Positions 53,957 through 62,593 are shown, numbered from the stretch's first letter. The stretch is 64,000 bases of DNA from Acholeplasmatales bacterium (GCA_017961685.1 JAGCWW010000040.1:1-64000), one strand, 5' to 3'. Made by a program: numbers and translations. The notes: generated by a model not told the origin, from the letters alone.

Positions 53957-53983
53957 CTTACATTTCTTACTTTTCTTACATTT
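53957..53983 (-). repeat. three tandem 9-base repeats downstream of the AbrB promoter
   Basis: AAATGTAAG, AAAAGTAAG, AAATGTAAG on the minus strand, perfectly contiguous, starting three bases after the -10 box and ending next to the GGAGG site. Probable operator for the AbrB-type product. Confidence 0.7.
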
Positions 53984-53986
53984 CCT

Positions 53987-54014
53987 ATTATACAACATTT
54001 TTAAAATTTGTCAA
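53987..54014 (-). promoter_or_regulatory. promoter of the AbrB-ABC operon
   Basis: -35 TTGACA at 54009-54014, a 16-base spacer, -10 TATAAT at 53987-53992 on the minus strand. Both boxes are perfect. Confidence 0.85.
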
Positions 54015-54020
54015 ATAAAA

Positions 54021-54042
54021 AAGCAGGAACTAACTCCTGCTT
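54021..54042 (-). terminator. Rho-independent terminator after the CDF transporter
   Basis: AAGCAGGA/TCCTGCTT hairpin with a 6-base loop and six T on the minus strand. Confidence 0.88.
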
Positions 54043-55153
54043 AATCTGAAATATCTACGTCTGGCGAAATATATAATGAATAATCATTATATTCACTTAA
54101 TATTTCTTCTTTTATTTTATCTACTAATTCTTTTTCATCTACATCAAAGCTTACAACTACATCAAAACGCATGTTTTTATTTGCTTTATCTAGATAGAAA
54201 CCATGGAATTCTAAAGCACCTTCATGGCCTAAAACAATTTCTTTAACTCTAGTTCTTATATTAATAGCTTCTTCATCTTTTGTATTAAATGAATATACAC
54301 TAACACCTGTTAAAACTATTCTAGTTTCCATATATACTCTTTCTTGTATATTTCTAATCATCTTATCAATTACTTCAGCAGTTAGTGTATCAGGTACTTC
54401 AATATGAACTGATGCATAATCTTTATTAGGTCCATAATTATTAACAACTAGATCATATGCGCCAAGTACATTTTCTTCTTCACAAATGATTCTTTTAATT
54501 TCTTTAGATAATTCAGTTTCAACTCTCTTACCTAAAATATCATTAATAGTTTCAACCATCATAGAGATACTTGCTTTTATGATGAATAGTGATAAGAAGA
54601 TACTTACATAAGCTTCTAAAGATACTTCAGTTGTAAGAGTTATAATTGCACAAACTAATACGGAAAAGGATAATATGGCATCAAATAGTGCATCTTTACC
54701 AGATGCTATTAAAGAGCTTGATTTAGCTGTTTTACCTCTTTTAATAACAAATAATCCTAAGAATATTTTAACAACAACGGCTACACTAATTAAAATCAAT
54801 GAAACAGTTGAATAATCCGCTGCTTCAGGATTAATTATCTTTTTAATTGATTCAACTAAAGCTGTTATACCAGCATATAAAATAATAGCTGAAACAATCA
54901 TTGCACTTAAATATTCTATTCTACCATAACCTAGTGGATGTTTTTTATTTGGCTTTTTACCTGCAAGCTTTGTACCTACTATTGTTATGATGCTTGATAA
55001 GGCATCAGTTAAGTTATTGATAGCATCTAATACTACCGCAATAGAGTTAACAATAAAACCTACAATAGCTTTCATACTTGCAAGTAAGACATTTACAATA
55101 ATACCTATAATACTAGTCTGTAAAATTATTTTACTTCTTACTTTATCATCCAT
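54041..55153 (-). CDS. cation diffusion facilitator family transporter
   Basis: Exports divalent cations in exchange for protons. AVVLDAINNLTDALSSI (about residues 38-54) and ASGKDALFDAILSF (about 150-163) carry the metal-site residues of TM2 and TM5. In TM5 the pattern is DxxxD instead of HxxxD, which in known members tends toward manganese or iron over zinc. The C-terminal cytoplasmic part (about 205-370) is long and may contain two domains. Length 370. Confidence 0.9.
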   Translation of the reverse strand: MDDKVRSKIILQTSIIGIIVNVLLASMKAIVGFIVNSIAVVLDAINNLTDALSSIITIVGTKLAGKKPNKKHPLGYGRIEYLSAMIVSAIILYAGITALVESIKKIINPEAADYSTVSLILISVAVVVKIFLGLFVIKRGKTAKSSSLIASGKDALFDAILSFSVLVCAIITLTTEVSLEAYVSIFLSLFIIKASISMMVETINDILGKRVETELSKEIKRIICEEENVLGAYDLVVNNYGPNKDYASVHIEVPDTLTAEVIDKMIRNIQERVYMETRIVLTGVSVYSFNTKDEEAINIRTRVKEIVLGHEGALEFHGFYLDKANKNMRFDVVVSFDVDEKELVDKIKEEILSEYNDYSLYISPDVDISD

Positions 55154-55162
55154 AATATCACC

Positions 55163-55642
55163 TTATTTTTTTAATTCTTCTCTTACTTTATCTATAAATT
55201 TTTCTGGCTTATCCATTGAACCAAAGCGTTCAACAACTTCACCTTGTCTATTAATTAAGAACTTAGTGAAATTCCATTTGATGTTTTTTGCTTTTCCTTT
55301 TTCATTTTGAGTGATTAACCACTTATATAGTGGAATGGCATTATCACCTTTAACTTCTATCTTTTTAAATCTAGTAAATTTAGTATCATACTTTAAAGCA
55401 CAGAACTGATTAATTTCTTCATCAGAGCCTGGAGCTTGATGTAAGAATTGATTACAAGGGAAATCTAGGATTTCAAAACCTTGATCCTTTAGTTCTTCAT
55501 ACATTGCTTCTAGTGCTTCATATTGTGGAGTAAATCCACATTTAGTTGCTGTATTAACAATTAATAATACTTTTCCTTCATATTCTTTTAAACTCACTTC
55601 TTCACCTTTTTGATTTAATACTGTAAAATCATAAACATTCAT
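55163..55642 (-). CDS. glutathione peroxidase family thiol peroxidase
   Basis: Reduces peroxides, in bacteria usually with thioredoxin. The peroxidatic cysteine is in NTATKCGFTPQYEALEAMYE (about residues 30-49), and LDFPCNQF (about 58-65) and KWNFTKFLI (about 123-131) complete the Cys/Gln/Trp/Asn set. Length 159. It is coded with a plain Cys codon, not selenocysteine. It sits 3 bases after a MarR gene. Confidence 0.92.
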   Translation of the reverse strand: MNVYDFTVLNQKGEEVSLKEYEGKVLLIVNTATKCGFTPQYEALEAMYEELKDQGFEILDFPCNQFLHQAPGSDEEINQFCALKYDTKFTRFKKIEVKGDNAIPLYKWLITQNEKGKAKNIKWNFTKFLINRQGEVVERFGSMDKPEKFIDKVREELKK

Positions 55643-55645
55643 ATA

Positions 55646-56083
55646 TTAATCCTCCTTTTCATTTCCTAATATTTTATATAAGATGTTATATAAGAAAACT
55701 GCCTCTTCTTTAGTTATATTAAATTCATTTTTAATACAATTTGGAATATCTATAGCATCTTTTCTTAAATCTAATCCTTTATCTGTTAAAGATATAACAA
55801 GATTTCTTTTATCTTTCTTATCTTTTTTTATTTCAATATAATTCTTTTCTTCTAATCTTTTAAGTAGAGGAGTTAGAGTATTCGTCTTCAAATATAAGCT
55901 ATCGCATAACTCTTTTTCATTAACTTCCCTTTTCTCCCATAAGACCATCATGCAGATATATTGAGTATAAGTTAGATCTAATTTATCTAAAAATGGTTTA
56001 TATTTTCTTAAAATTATGTTGCTCACGGCATATGTTGGAAAACATAATTGATTTTTAAGCAATAATGGATCAAATTCATTCAT
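55646..56083 (-). CDS. MarR family transcriptional regulator
   Basis: Winged-helix dimer. YTQYICMMVLWEKREVNEKE begins the DNA-binding domain, KTNTLTPLLKRLEEKNYIEI is the recognition helix (about residues 67-86) and the wing is KKDKRNLVISLTDKG. About 145 residues. A cysteine (LCFPTYAVSN) near the N terminus is placed as in OhrR-type peroxide sensors, and the next gene is a peroxidase. ATG at 56083 is preferred over GTG at 56092. Confidence 0.88.
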   Translation of the reverse strand: MNEFDPLLLKNQLCFPTYAVSNIILRKYKPFLDKLDLTYTQYICMMVLWEKREVNEKELCDSLYLKTNTLTPLLKRLEEKNYIEIKKDKKDKRNLVISLTDKGLDLRKDAIDIPNCIKNEFNITKEEAVFLYNILYKILGNEKED

Positions 56084-56504
56084 TAATATCACCCTTCTTT
56101 ATTATTATATCAATAAATTCATCTAGACGGTTAAAATCCTTTTCATTTGGTCTACCTTTATTAATAAATATCCATGAAGCTTTGGTTGAATAATTATCTT
56201 CTAATATATTTATTCCCAACCTATCGCATTCCTTTTTAACCCTTTTATACGTAGATTTTCCGCTTGCTGAGCTACATACATTAACTAACTTTTTTATATT
56301 ATCCTTATTTACTTCTAAGAATAATTTAACTTCTTTATCAATATTATTTGCGTATAATGCATTAACTAAAATTAAGATATCAGCACTCTCATCTAATTTA
56401 TTAGTTACATCTAGTGCTTCTATTTGTAATTTATTAGAGATAAAGTCTGCTAATTTCTTTGTATTTCCTTTTTTACTCTTTGTGAAATATCTAATTTGAA
56501 TCAT
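56076..56504 (-). CDS. flavodoxin-like protein
   Basis: 142 residues with a flavodoxin-type start (IRYFTKSKKGNTKKLADFIS) that would bind FMN phosphate, then LILVNALYANNIDKEVKLFL and LVNVCSSASGKSTYKRVKK. The first gene of a flavodoxin-MarR-peroxidase set, with an operator-like palindrome in its promoter. It is probably an electron carrier or small flavin reductase in the stress response. Confidence 0.75.
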   Translation of the reverse strand: MIQIRYFTKSKKGNTKKLADFISNKLQIEALDVTNKLDESADILILVNALYANNIDKEVKLFLEVNKDNIKKLVNVCSSASGKSTYKRVKKECDRLGINILEDNYSTKASWIFINKGRPNEKDFNRLDEFIDIIIKKGDINE

Positions 56505-56526
56505 TTTTTCACCTCATTTCACTTAT

Positions 56527-56555
56527 ATTATATCGTGTGCGATACATTTTGTCAA
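56527..56555 (-). promoter_or_regulatory. promoter of the flavodoxin-marR-gpx operon with embedded palindrome
   Basis: -35 TTGACA at 56550-56555, a 17-base spacer, -10 TATAAT at 56527-56532, both perfect. The palindrome TATCGTGTGCGATA (56531-56544) lies between them and touches the -10 box, the usual place for a MarR-type repressor. Confidence 0.88.
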
Positions 56556-56563
56556 GAGTAAAA

Positions 56564-56585
56564 AAGAGAAGATTATTCTTCTCTC
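56564..56585 (-). terminator. Rho-independent terminator after the serine hydrolase
   Basis: AGAGAAGA/TCTTCTCT stem with a 4-base loop and a T run on the minus strand. Confidence 0.85.
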
Positions 56586-57574
56586 TTATTGTATTCATTT
56601 TCGATAGCTTCTACGATGTTTTTCTCTATATAATCTAATCTATCAAATATTCTTGGCATTAAATAGCCTGTAACAGCTACAACAATGTTCTTCTTTCTAT
56701 CGATATATATAACATTACCACCATCACCAATAGCTGCAGTTATATCATTATTTCTTTTAGGCATCCACCATAAATAACCATAAGCATATTCTCCTTTAGA
56801 TGGATCTTGGGCTTCTTGAACTTTAGTCATTTCTTTTATCCAGGCTTCACTTACTATTCTTTTATTATTATATACTCCATTATTTAAAACCATTAAACCA
56901 ATTTGAGCCATATCATAAGCTGAAATAGATAGTCCCCATCCCGCTGTAGGCATACCTGTAGGATCTAAAAACCATACATTACTATGATTAGATCTACTTT
57001 TAACATATTCGAATTGATCTTCTTTATTTTTACATAAAGCATCTTCTCTTTTTTTAATTCCAAGGGGTTTAAATAAGTATTCATTTGCAAAATCTAAGAC
57101 ATTCATTCCACTTGCCTTTTGAATAATTCCATATAAAATCTGTACACCTAAAGTGTAATATCTAAATTCATTAGTGATTCCACTTTTACCACCTAGATAA
57201 TCTAGGATAGCTAGTGTCCAATTACTTGATGTACATACCTTTGTCCAAGGTTCACTTTTACCCTTAAACGGGGCAGTCATTGTTAGTAAATGTCTTATTG
57301 TAACATCATAAATTGTCTTTTCTCCGCGTTTTACATTATATTCAGGAAAATAATCCATGACTTTCTCGTTAACGCCTTTAATAAGCCCTTTATCGATTGC
57401 TATACCTATAAGTAAAGCTGTAATGGATTTAGTTACACTCATAACTGTTAGAGTATCATCTCTCTTAAATCCTTCTTTATAAGCCTCTAATACTTTAACA
57501 CCATCTTTATATGCTACTACTTGGCGTATATTGATATTATTTTTACTCTTATAATTGTTTAATATTTTAACCAT
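56573..57574 (-). CDS. serine hydrolase of the beta-lactamase class C/PBP-like family
   Basis: Active-site SxxK is in VMSVTKSITALLIGIA (about residues 44-59), a YxxG-type loop is at YYTLGVQILYGI (about 140-151), and a C-terminal AIGDGGNVIYI replaces the KTG motif. About 333 residues, no signal peptide, so cytoplasmic or unconventionally placed. Members act as esterases, amidases or peptidases; the role here is unknown. ATG at 57574 is preferred (AGGTG upstream). Confidence 0.85.
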   Translation of the reverse strand: MVKILNNYKSKNNINIRQVVAYKDGVKVLEAYKEGFKRDDTLTVMSVTKSITALLIGIAIDKGLIKGVNEKVMDYFPEYNVKRGEKTIYDVTIRHLLTMTAPFKGKSEPWTKVCTSSNWTLAILDYLGGKSGITNEFRYYTLGVQILYGIIQKASGMNVLDFANEYLFKPLGIKKREDALCKNKEDQFEYVKSRSNHSNVWFLDPTGMPTAGWGLSISAYDMAQIGLMVLNNGVYNNKRIVSEAWIKEMTKVQEAQDPSKGEYAYGYLWWMPKRNNDITAAIGDGGNVIYIDRKKNIVVAVTGYLMPRIFDRLDYIEKNIVEAIENEYNKREE

Positions 57575-57654
57575 TTTCTTCACCTACAACTTCATAATAA
57601 TTGAATTAAAAATTATAATCAATATCTTTTTTAAACTTTTTTTCTAATAAAAAA

Positions 57655-57672
57655 ACTTGGTATAAACCAAGT
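57655..57672 (-). terminator. Rho-independent terminator after the lipoprotein gene
   Basis: ACTTGG/CCAAGT hairpin with a 6-base loop followed by seven T on the minus strand. Confidence 0.85.
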
Positions 57673-57685
57673 CTTTTATTACGTT

Positions 57686-59587
57686 TTATTTTGCGAATAC
57701 CATAGATACTCTATATAGTCCTGAATTAGGATCCATTCCTACTTCAAAACCAAATTTAGCATCTGTTGTTTCGTCATACATTTCATATTGTTTTCCAACA
57801 CCACAGTGTTCAAAAATAAATCCCTTTCCTTCAAGTGTAGATGTGTAATAATCTATGAAATCATCAACTGTATTGCTATCTTCTGTATAGAAGTTAACTA
57901 CGAAATATAAATCATATTTATTGTTTAAAACAATATATTCATGTTTAGACAAATCTTTAGCATTATAATATTCAACAGATTGAACATCTAAATCAAATCC
58001 TGGGAAGTAATCATCATCATTATTAATCTTATCAAGAATTTCAAGTGTATCATAAATGACGTTTCCTTTGAATTGGAATAATAATGTATTAGTTGTTGAA
58101 TCTATTTTATATCTAAACATTCTATCTCCATTATGATAATCATATCTAGGATCAGATGAGCTAGGGTTAAATACAAATCCACTATCTTCTAACATATCAA
58201 GGTATGATTCTAAATAATCATAAGCACTTTCATAATCTTCAAATTCAGCTTCAACATCTAGCACAATTTCATATTCATTAATATATAAATAAGCTTCACT
58301 TTCAACAGCTAAATTGTCAGTTCCTACCATAGATATCATATTACTATTACTTGGTAGCACAGGGTAATCACAGTCTATAATAATATTATTAATTCCAGTT
58401 CTATCATATTTTGTACAATCATAATATGGTGTAGCAACTATCTCCATTCCTACTCCTTCAGTATAATCTACATATATTCTAGAATACATATTAGATTCAG
58501 CTCTAAGTAGTTTCATAAAGCATTCATCACCATCTTCATCTAATACACAACCAAAGCCATAAGTATCAACTAATACATTCTTATAGTTTTCTACATCAAC
58601 AGAAGAAATATGAACATCTTTTAAATAGATAGTGTCATAATATTGAGCTAAATTATTATCTAAGTATAAAGCATAGCTTGCACCAGGAATATATGGAACA
58701 CCTTGTGCTTCTGGTTCATCTGGATATAAATTAAAGACAAATGAAATAGCACCTAATTGATTAATATTGTAATATTCAGGATCATTTGGTAAAATCGGAT
58801 TATTTAGCCATTCTTTAGCAAGCTCATTTTCTGTTGCATTTCCGAATGTAATATCCATTACAATATCAAAATCATAATATGCTACAGCGTTATATACATG
58901 TGTTTTAAGTGTAGCACAAGTTGGATCTTCATCATCTAAGATTAAATAAACTTCTTCCATAGCCGCATTAATCATATCTGAATAAGAACCCATTCTTTGT
59001 AACATATCTCTTAATGTTGCTGAATAAGATACATATACGCCATCTTCATCAGGTACGTTATAGAATAAATCAAACATATTAGCACCATATAAATAAGTCA
59101 TATAATTTGGAATAAGTGCTTGTTTAGTACATGCTTCTAATGAATTACCATATTCAATAAAAGTTAGATTTTTTAGTTGATTATGTTTAATGAATGCTTG
59201 GAATACTTCACCTGAAACACTCATAACAGTATAATCATTATAACCTGTTCTACTATATTTAAAAGTAACTAAATTGTCTGAACATACATCTATACTGAAA
59301 TCATCTCCTACTACAGTATAGTTGCCTTGATCAAGCTTATCAACAAAGTTAGCCATAGCTAATTCATCATCAAACTTATGTTCTGTTTTCTTATCTGTAG
59401 TTTGCTTACTACTAGTTTGTTTGCTAGATGTTTTTTTACTAGAAGTATTTCTACTAGTTGTACTAGATGAATTTCTAGTAGTATTTGTTGTTGCTTTAGT
59501 AGTAGTTTTCTTTTTGCCACATGATACTAATAAAACAGCAGTAAAGAATACAACAAATAAAGCAATAATTCTTTTCATAAATTTCAT
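57686..59587 (-). CDS. large surface lipoprotein, unknown function
   Basis: 633 residues. A lipoprotein signal peptide ends in the lipobox LLVSC (Cys23). Residues about 25-70 are a Thr/Ser/Lys spacer of low complexity, as in lipoproteins that hold a domain away from the membrane. The rest is acidic, rich in Tyr and Asp, and alpha/beta in character, with possibly repeated units of about 130 residues (each with a YxxYL or FIDYY helix before a G[FV] turn). Start at the first ATG, 7 bases after AAGGAGG. No family recognised. Confidence 0.85.
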   Translation of the reverse strand: MKFMKRIIALFVVFFTAVLLVSCGKKKTTTKATTNTTRNSSSTTSRNTSSKKTSSKQTSSKQTTDKKTEHKFDDELAMANFVDKLDQGNYTVVGDDFSIDVCSDNLVTFKYSRTGYNDYTVMSVSGEVFQAFIKHNQLKNLTFIEYGNSLEACTKQALIPNYMTYLYGANMFDLFYNVPDEDGVYVSYSATLRDMLQRMGSYSDMINAAMEEVYLILDDEDPTCATLKTHVYNAVAYYDFDIVMDITFGNATENELAKEWLNNPILPNDPEYYNINQLGAISFVFNLYPDEPEAQGVPYIPGASYALYLDNNLAQYYDTIYLKDVHISSVDVENYKNVLVDTYGFGCVLDEDGDECFMKLLRAESNMYSRIYVDYTEGVGMEIVATPYYDCTKYDRTGINNIIIDCDYPVLPSNSNMISMVGTDNLAVESEAYLYINEYEIVLDVEAEFEDYESAYDYLESYLDMLEDSGFVFNPSSSDPRYDYHNGDRMFRYKIDSTTNTLLFQFKGNVIYDTLEILDKINNDDDYFPGFDLDVQSVEYYNAKDLSKHEYIVLNNKYDLYFVVNFYTEDSNTVDDFIDYYTSTLEGKGFIFEHCGVGKQYEMYDETTDAKFGFEVGMDPNSGLYRVSMVFAK

Positions 59588-59609
59588 ATATATGCCTCCT
59601 TATAAAATA

Positions 59610-59618
59610 ATTATATCA
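59610..59618 (-). promoter_or_regulatory. extended -10 promoter of the lipoprotein gene
   Basis: TGATATAAT on the minus strand, about 22 bases upstream of the start codon. Confidence 0.55.
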
Positions 59619-59658
59619 TTAGATATTTAAATTATACATAGTGTTTAATCAATAAAAA

Positions 59659-59673
59659 ACAGCTTTAAGCCGT
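59659..59673 (-). terminator. terminator after the second diguanylate cyclase
   Basis: ACGGC/GCTGT stem (one wobble) with a short loop, then TTTTTTATTG on the minus strand. Confidence 0.7.
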
Positions 59674-59676
59674 TAA

Positions 59677-60936
59677 TTATTTACTTAAGTAGGTAGTAAT
59701 ACTCTTTAAGTATTTCTTTCTGTTATACATTAATTCATCCGCTCTTTCAAAAACAGCACGATATGTATTATCTTTTTCAGGATCAAATTCAGACATACCA
59801 GATGATACTACAGGAAGATTCTTACCTAAGTTTTCTTCGATTTTCTTATCAAATTTCTCAAGCATTTCGTTTCTTCTTTCATATAGTAAGTCTTTTAATA
59901 TAACAACAAATTCATCTCCACCAAAACGATAAACTGTTGCGCCATTAAAGTAATCAACAATTGTCTTATAACAATCCTTAATATAGATATCACCATATTC
60001 ATGACCTAATGTATCATTAATATGTTTTAATCCATTAACATCAAATACAACTACGGCAAAACGTTTAATAGTTTTAAATGAAATTAATAAATCCATATCA
60101 TCTTCCATTTCAACATAAGCATGCTTACTTTTAGCACCAGTAAGTGGATCATTATAAATTAAGCTCTTAGTAGAGAAAATCTCTTCTTCGTGCTTTTTTT
60201 CACGTGCTAGAGATTCATTTAAAAGTCTACGTTTTTCATCCTTTTCACTAGCAACAACGAATGTATGAATTACACAAATTCCAAGAACTAAACCTATAGA
60301 ATATAGAGCTATAAATGGGAAGAATATTTGAGCAAGTATTGCTAAACTCATAACTATACCAAAACCTGATATAGCAAAGTGTCTGTGCTTTAGATTTGCT
60401 TTAACTTTAAATCCATTATAGAAAGCAACAATTGATGTTAATAAGAACATTGCTGCTTGTAGTCCAAATAGAATATATCTACAAATATTTGGATCATAAC
60501 CATTTTGATCATGCTCTGCAGCTTCTTTTCCAAAGTCGAATAGAATTCTTGTATTTGGGAAAATATTAATTATTACAATTACCATTGTGTATGTAAATAT
60601 AACAAAACTTGTAACAGTTAAGAAAGTATTCCAAAATCTATTCATTTTTGTTTTTGCTGCAACATATTTATTAACATAATTAGCCCAAAATAACACTGAT
60701 ATAGCCATTGCAGCAAAGAATAGTGATGTGTCAATAAATATAGCAATAACACTATTAACTTCTTCTAAAACACCCCACATACCGTCAAAGAAACAGAAAA
60801 ACATGACAGAATATAAAAAACAACGATATGCTTTTATGTGTTTTATATTACTTGTTTCATCTCTAATAAAAATAATGTCACTATTTATTATTAGAACTAC
60901 AAATAAGGCTACGAATCCTACCATTGCATAACTCAT
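59677..60936 (-). CDS. membrane diguanylate cyclase (GGDEF domain)
   Basis: Seven to eight N-terminal helices (about residues 5-230), a short linker helix, then the GGDEF domain: YNDPLTGAKSKHAYVEMEDD, VVFDVNGLKHINDTLGHEYG and VYRFGGDEFVVILK. The signature is canonical and no RxxD inhibition site precedes it. About 419 residues. ATG at 60936 (AAAGGA 9 bases upstream) is favoured over the earlier ATGs. It makes c-di-GMP in response to a membrane signal. Confidence 0.9.
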   Translation of the reverse strand: MSYAMVGFVALFVVLIINSDIIFIRDETSNIKHIKAYRCFLYSVMFFCFFDGMWGVLEEVNSVIAIFIDTSLFFAAMAISVLFWANYVNKYVAAKTKMNRFWNTFLTVTSFVIFTYTMVIVIINIFPNTRILFDFGKEAAEHDQNGYDPNICRYILFGLQAAMFLLTSIVAFYNGFKVKANLKHRHFAISGFGIVMSLAILAQIFFPFIALYSIGLVLGICVIHTFVVASEKDEKRRLLNESLAREKKHEEEIFSTKSLIYNDPLTGAKSKHAYVEMEDDMDLLISFKTIKRFAVVVFDVNGLKHINDTLGHEYGDIYIKDCYKTIVDYFNGATVYRFGGDEFVVILKDLLYERRNEMLEKFDKKIEENLGKNLPVVSSGMSEFDPEKDNTYRAVFERADELMYNRKKYLKSITTYLSK

Positions 60937-61067
60937 AAGCATCATTCCTTTAAAAAATATTCGTAAAAAACGTACTTCTATAAGTTTATAGTAGCATATT
61001 AAACATACAATTTGTATATTTTTATATAATAAAATACAAATTAATTAACCTTTAGTTTAAATAAAAA

Positions 61068-61082
61068 ACGGCTCTAGGCCAT
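61068..61082 (-). terminator. terminator after the XRE regulator gene
   Basis: ATGGC/GCCGT stem (one wobble) followed by TTTTTTATTT on the minus strand. Confidence 0.7.
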
Positions 61083-61085
61083 TAA

Positions 61086-61694
61086 TTATTTTGTTAGAAC
61101 TTTTTTACACCAACTTTTTTTACCACATTTTGGGCACTTAATATGTTTAGTTCTACCCATATGAGGAGCAAATAGTGATTGAGCGTAAGTTGGAATAAAT
61201 TTATGATTACATTCAGAACATTCATAATAACCTACTTTTTGTTCAATTCTAAATGATATAAAAGCACATATTAGCAATTGTACAAATCCAGGTACAATAA
61301 TAGCTATTCTAACTTGCATCTTTAAATCAAGTAACGATCCAAGTAATACTAAAGCAAATAAGAATAAGATGCTTAAAGTCATTAATATTACTTCTAATCT
61401 TAATATTGCTCTATCTGATACTTCTTTTTGTGTCTTAAGTTCTACTAAATTTAATTCTGCTTGTTCATTATAATTTTTCATTTCTATATCCTCTCCTGTT
61501 AATAATTCATTTACACTAATATCTAAGATCTCACATAAATCTAACATTATAGATGCATCAGGTAGTGACTTACCACATTCCCATTTAGATACCGCTCTAT
61601 CTGTTATAGATAATTTATCAGCTAAATCTTGTTGTGTTAAATTTTGTTTTTTCCTTTTTTCTTGAATGTATTTTCCAACCTTTATTGTATCCAT
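61086..61694 (-). CDS. XRE-family regulator with membrane helices and zinc ribbon
   Basis: Residues about 4-60 are an XRE helix-turn-helix (YIQEKRKKQNLTQQDLADKL, then SITDRAVSKWECGKSLPDAS). Two hydrophobic helices follow (about 97-118 and 126-148). The C terminus is a zinc ribbon with CSEC and CPKC knuckles (about 158-190). Length 202. Membrane-anchored XRE proteins can link an envelope signal to transcription. Target genes are unknown; an inverted repeat in its own leader is a candidate site. Confidence 0.85.
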   Translation of the reverse strand: MDTIKVGKYIQEKRKKQNLTQQDLADKLSITDRAVSKWECGKSLPDASIMLDLCEILDISVNELLTGEDIEMKNYNEQAELNLVELKTQKEVSDRAILRLEVILMTLSILFLFALVLLGSLLDLKMQVRIAIIVPGFVQLLICAFISFRIEQKVGYYECSECNHKFIPTYAQSLFAPHMGRTKHIKCPKCGKKSWCKKVLTK

Positions 61695-61750
61695 ACCTTC
61701 ATCTCCTTCACCTATAGAATAAATGAATTATTTTAGAAAGTATACAAACC

Positions 61751-61788
61751 ATTGGTTGAGTTAGAAATGAATAAGAAAATCAACCAAT
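61751..61788. repeat. inverted repeat in the XRE gene leader
   Basis: Arms ATTGGTTGA (61751-61759) and TCAACCAAT (61780-61788), 9 perfect pairs around 20 bases. It lies downstream of the predicted transcription start and upstream of the ribosome binding site. It could be a protein operator (two half-sites about three helical turns apart) or an RNA hairpin. Confidence 0.6.
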
Positions 61789-61804
61789 AGTAGAGTATAT
61801 TTTT

Positions 61805-61813
61805 ATTATAACA
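61805..61813 (-). promoter_or_regulatory. extended -10 promoter of the XRE gene
   Basis: TGTTATAAT on the minus strand, about 110 bases upstream of the start codon, leaving a leader that contains the inverted repeat. Confidence 0.6.
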
Positions 61814-61837
61814 CACATCATTAAAAAATACAAAAAA

Positions 61838-61865
61838 AGGCTTGGTAAATCGATTATCAAACCTT
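61838..61865 (-). terminator. Rho-independent terminator after tcdA
   Basis: AAGGTTTG/CAAGCCTT arms (one wobble) around a 12-base loop, then seven T on the minus strand. Confidence 0.8.
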
Positions 61866-62593
61866 TAAGCACCTTTTACATCGTTTCTTATACCTGTTAT
61901 ATCTTTTATAACTTCTGATGCGATAATTAAGCCCATTGTTGTTGGGACAAAGGCATTACTTCCTGGAACTTCTCTTTTATTTGAATCTTCATTTGATTCA
62001 TTTGGTTTAATTGGAAGTTCTTTTGAATATACTACCTTTAATTTATTTACATGTCTTTTCTTAAGTTCAATACGCATTACTTTAGCAAGTGGATCTACTG
62101 ATGTTTTATAAATATCAGATACCTCTAGCATTGCTGGATTAAGTTTATTACCCGCACCCATAGCTGAAATAATTGGAATATTATTTTCTTTTGCTTTAAG
62201 TATAATTGCTATTTTAGCAGTTACTGTATCAACCGCATCAATTACATAATCAAAACTTTTAAAATCAAATTCATCTTGATTATCTGGTAGGAAGAATTTA
62301 TTAATTACTTCTACTTTTGCATTTTTATTTATACTTAAAATTCGATCTTTCATGCAATCACACTTATATTTACCTATAGTATCAAGGGTTGCGATTATTT
62401 GACGATTTATATTAGTTAAAGCAACTGTATCACTATCTACTAAAACAAAATGTTCTATACCGCTTCTAGCAAGTGCTTCACAGACGTATCCACCAACACC
62501 ACCAATGCCAAAAACAGCAACAGTAACATCCTTTAATTTTTCCATTGCACTACTACCTAGTAGTAATTCTGTTCTTGAGAATTGATTAAGCAT
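61865..62593 (-). CDS. tcdA: tRNA threonylcarbamoyladenosine dehydratase
   Basis: E1-like enzyme that cyclises t6A37 in tRNA. FGIGGVGGYVCEALARSGI (about residues 28-46) binds ATP, VDSDTVALTNINRQ (about 52-65) and YVIDAVDTVTAKIAI follow, and SAMGAGNKLNP is the characteristic loop. About 242 residues. ATG at 62593 is chosen; a TTG and GTG lie just upstream in frame. Confidence 0.92.
   Translation of the reverse strand: MLNQFSRTELLLGSSAMEKLKDVTVAVFGIGGVGGYVCEALARSGIEHFVLVDSDTVALTNINRQIIATLDTIGKYKCDCMKDRILSINKNAKVEVINKFFLPDNQDEFDFKSFDYVIDAVDTVTAKIAIILKAKENNIPIISAMGAGNKLNPAMLEVSDIYKTSVDPLAKVMRIELKKRHVNKLKVVYSKELPIKPNESNEDSNKREVPGSNAFVPTTMGLIIASEVIKDITGIRNDVKGA

Noticed and set aside
59421..59630. 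Plus-strand frame opposite the lipoprotein stalk
   Set aside because: It is the antisense of the Thr/Ser/Lys low-complexity stalk (Val/Phe/Leu-rich) and has no start signals.
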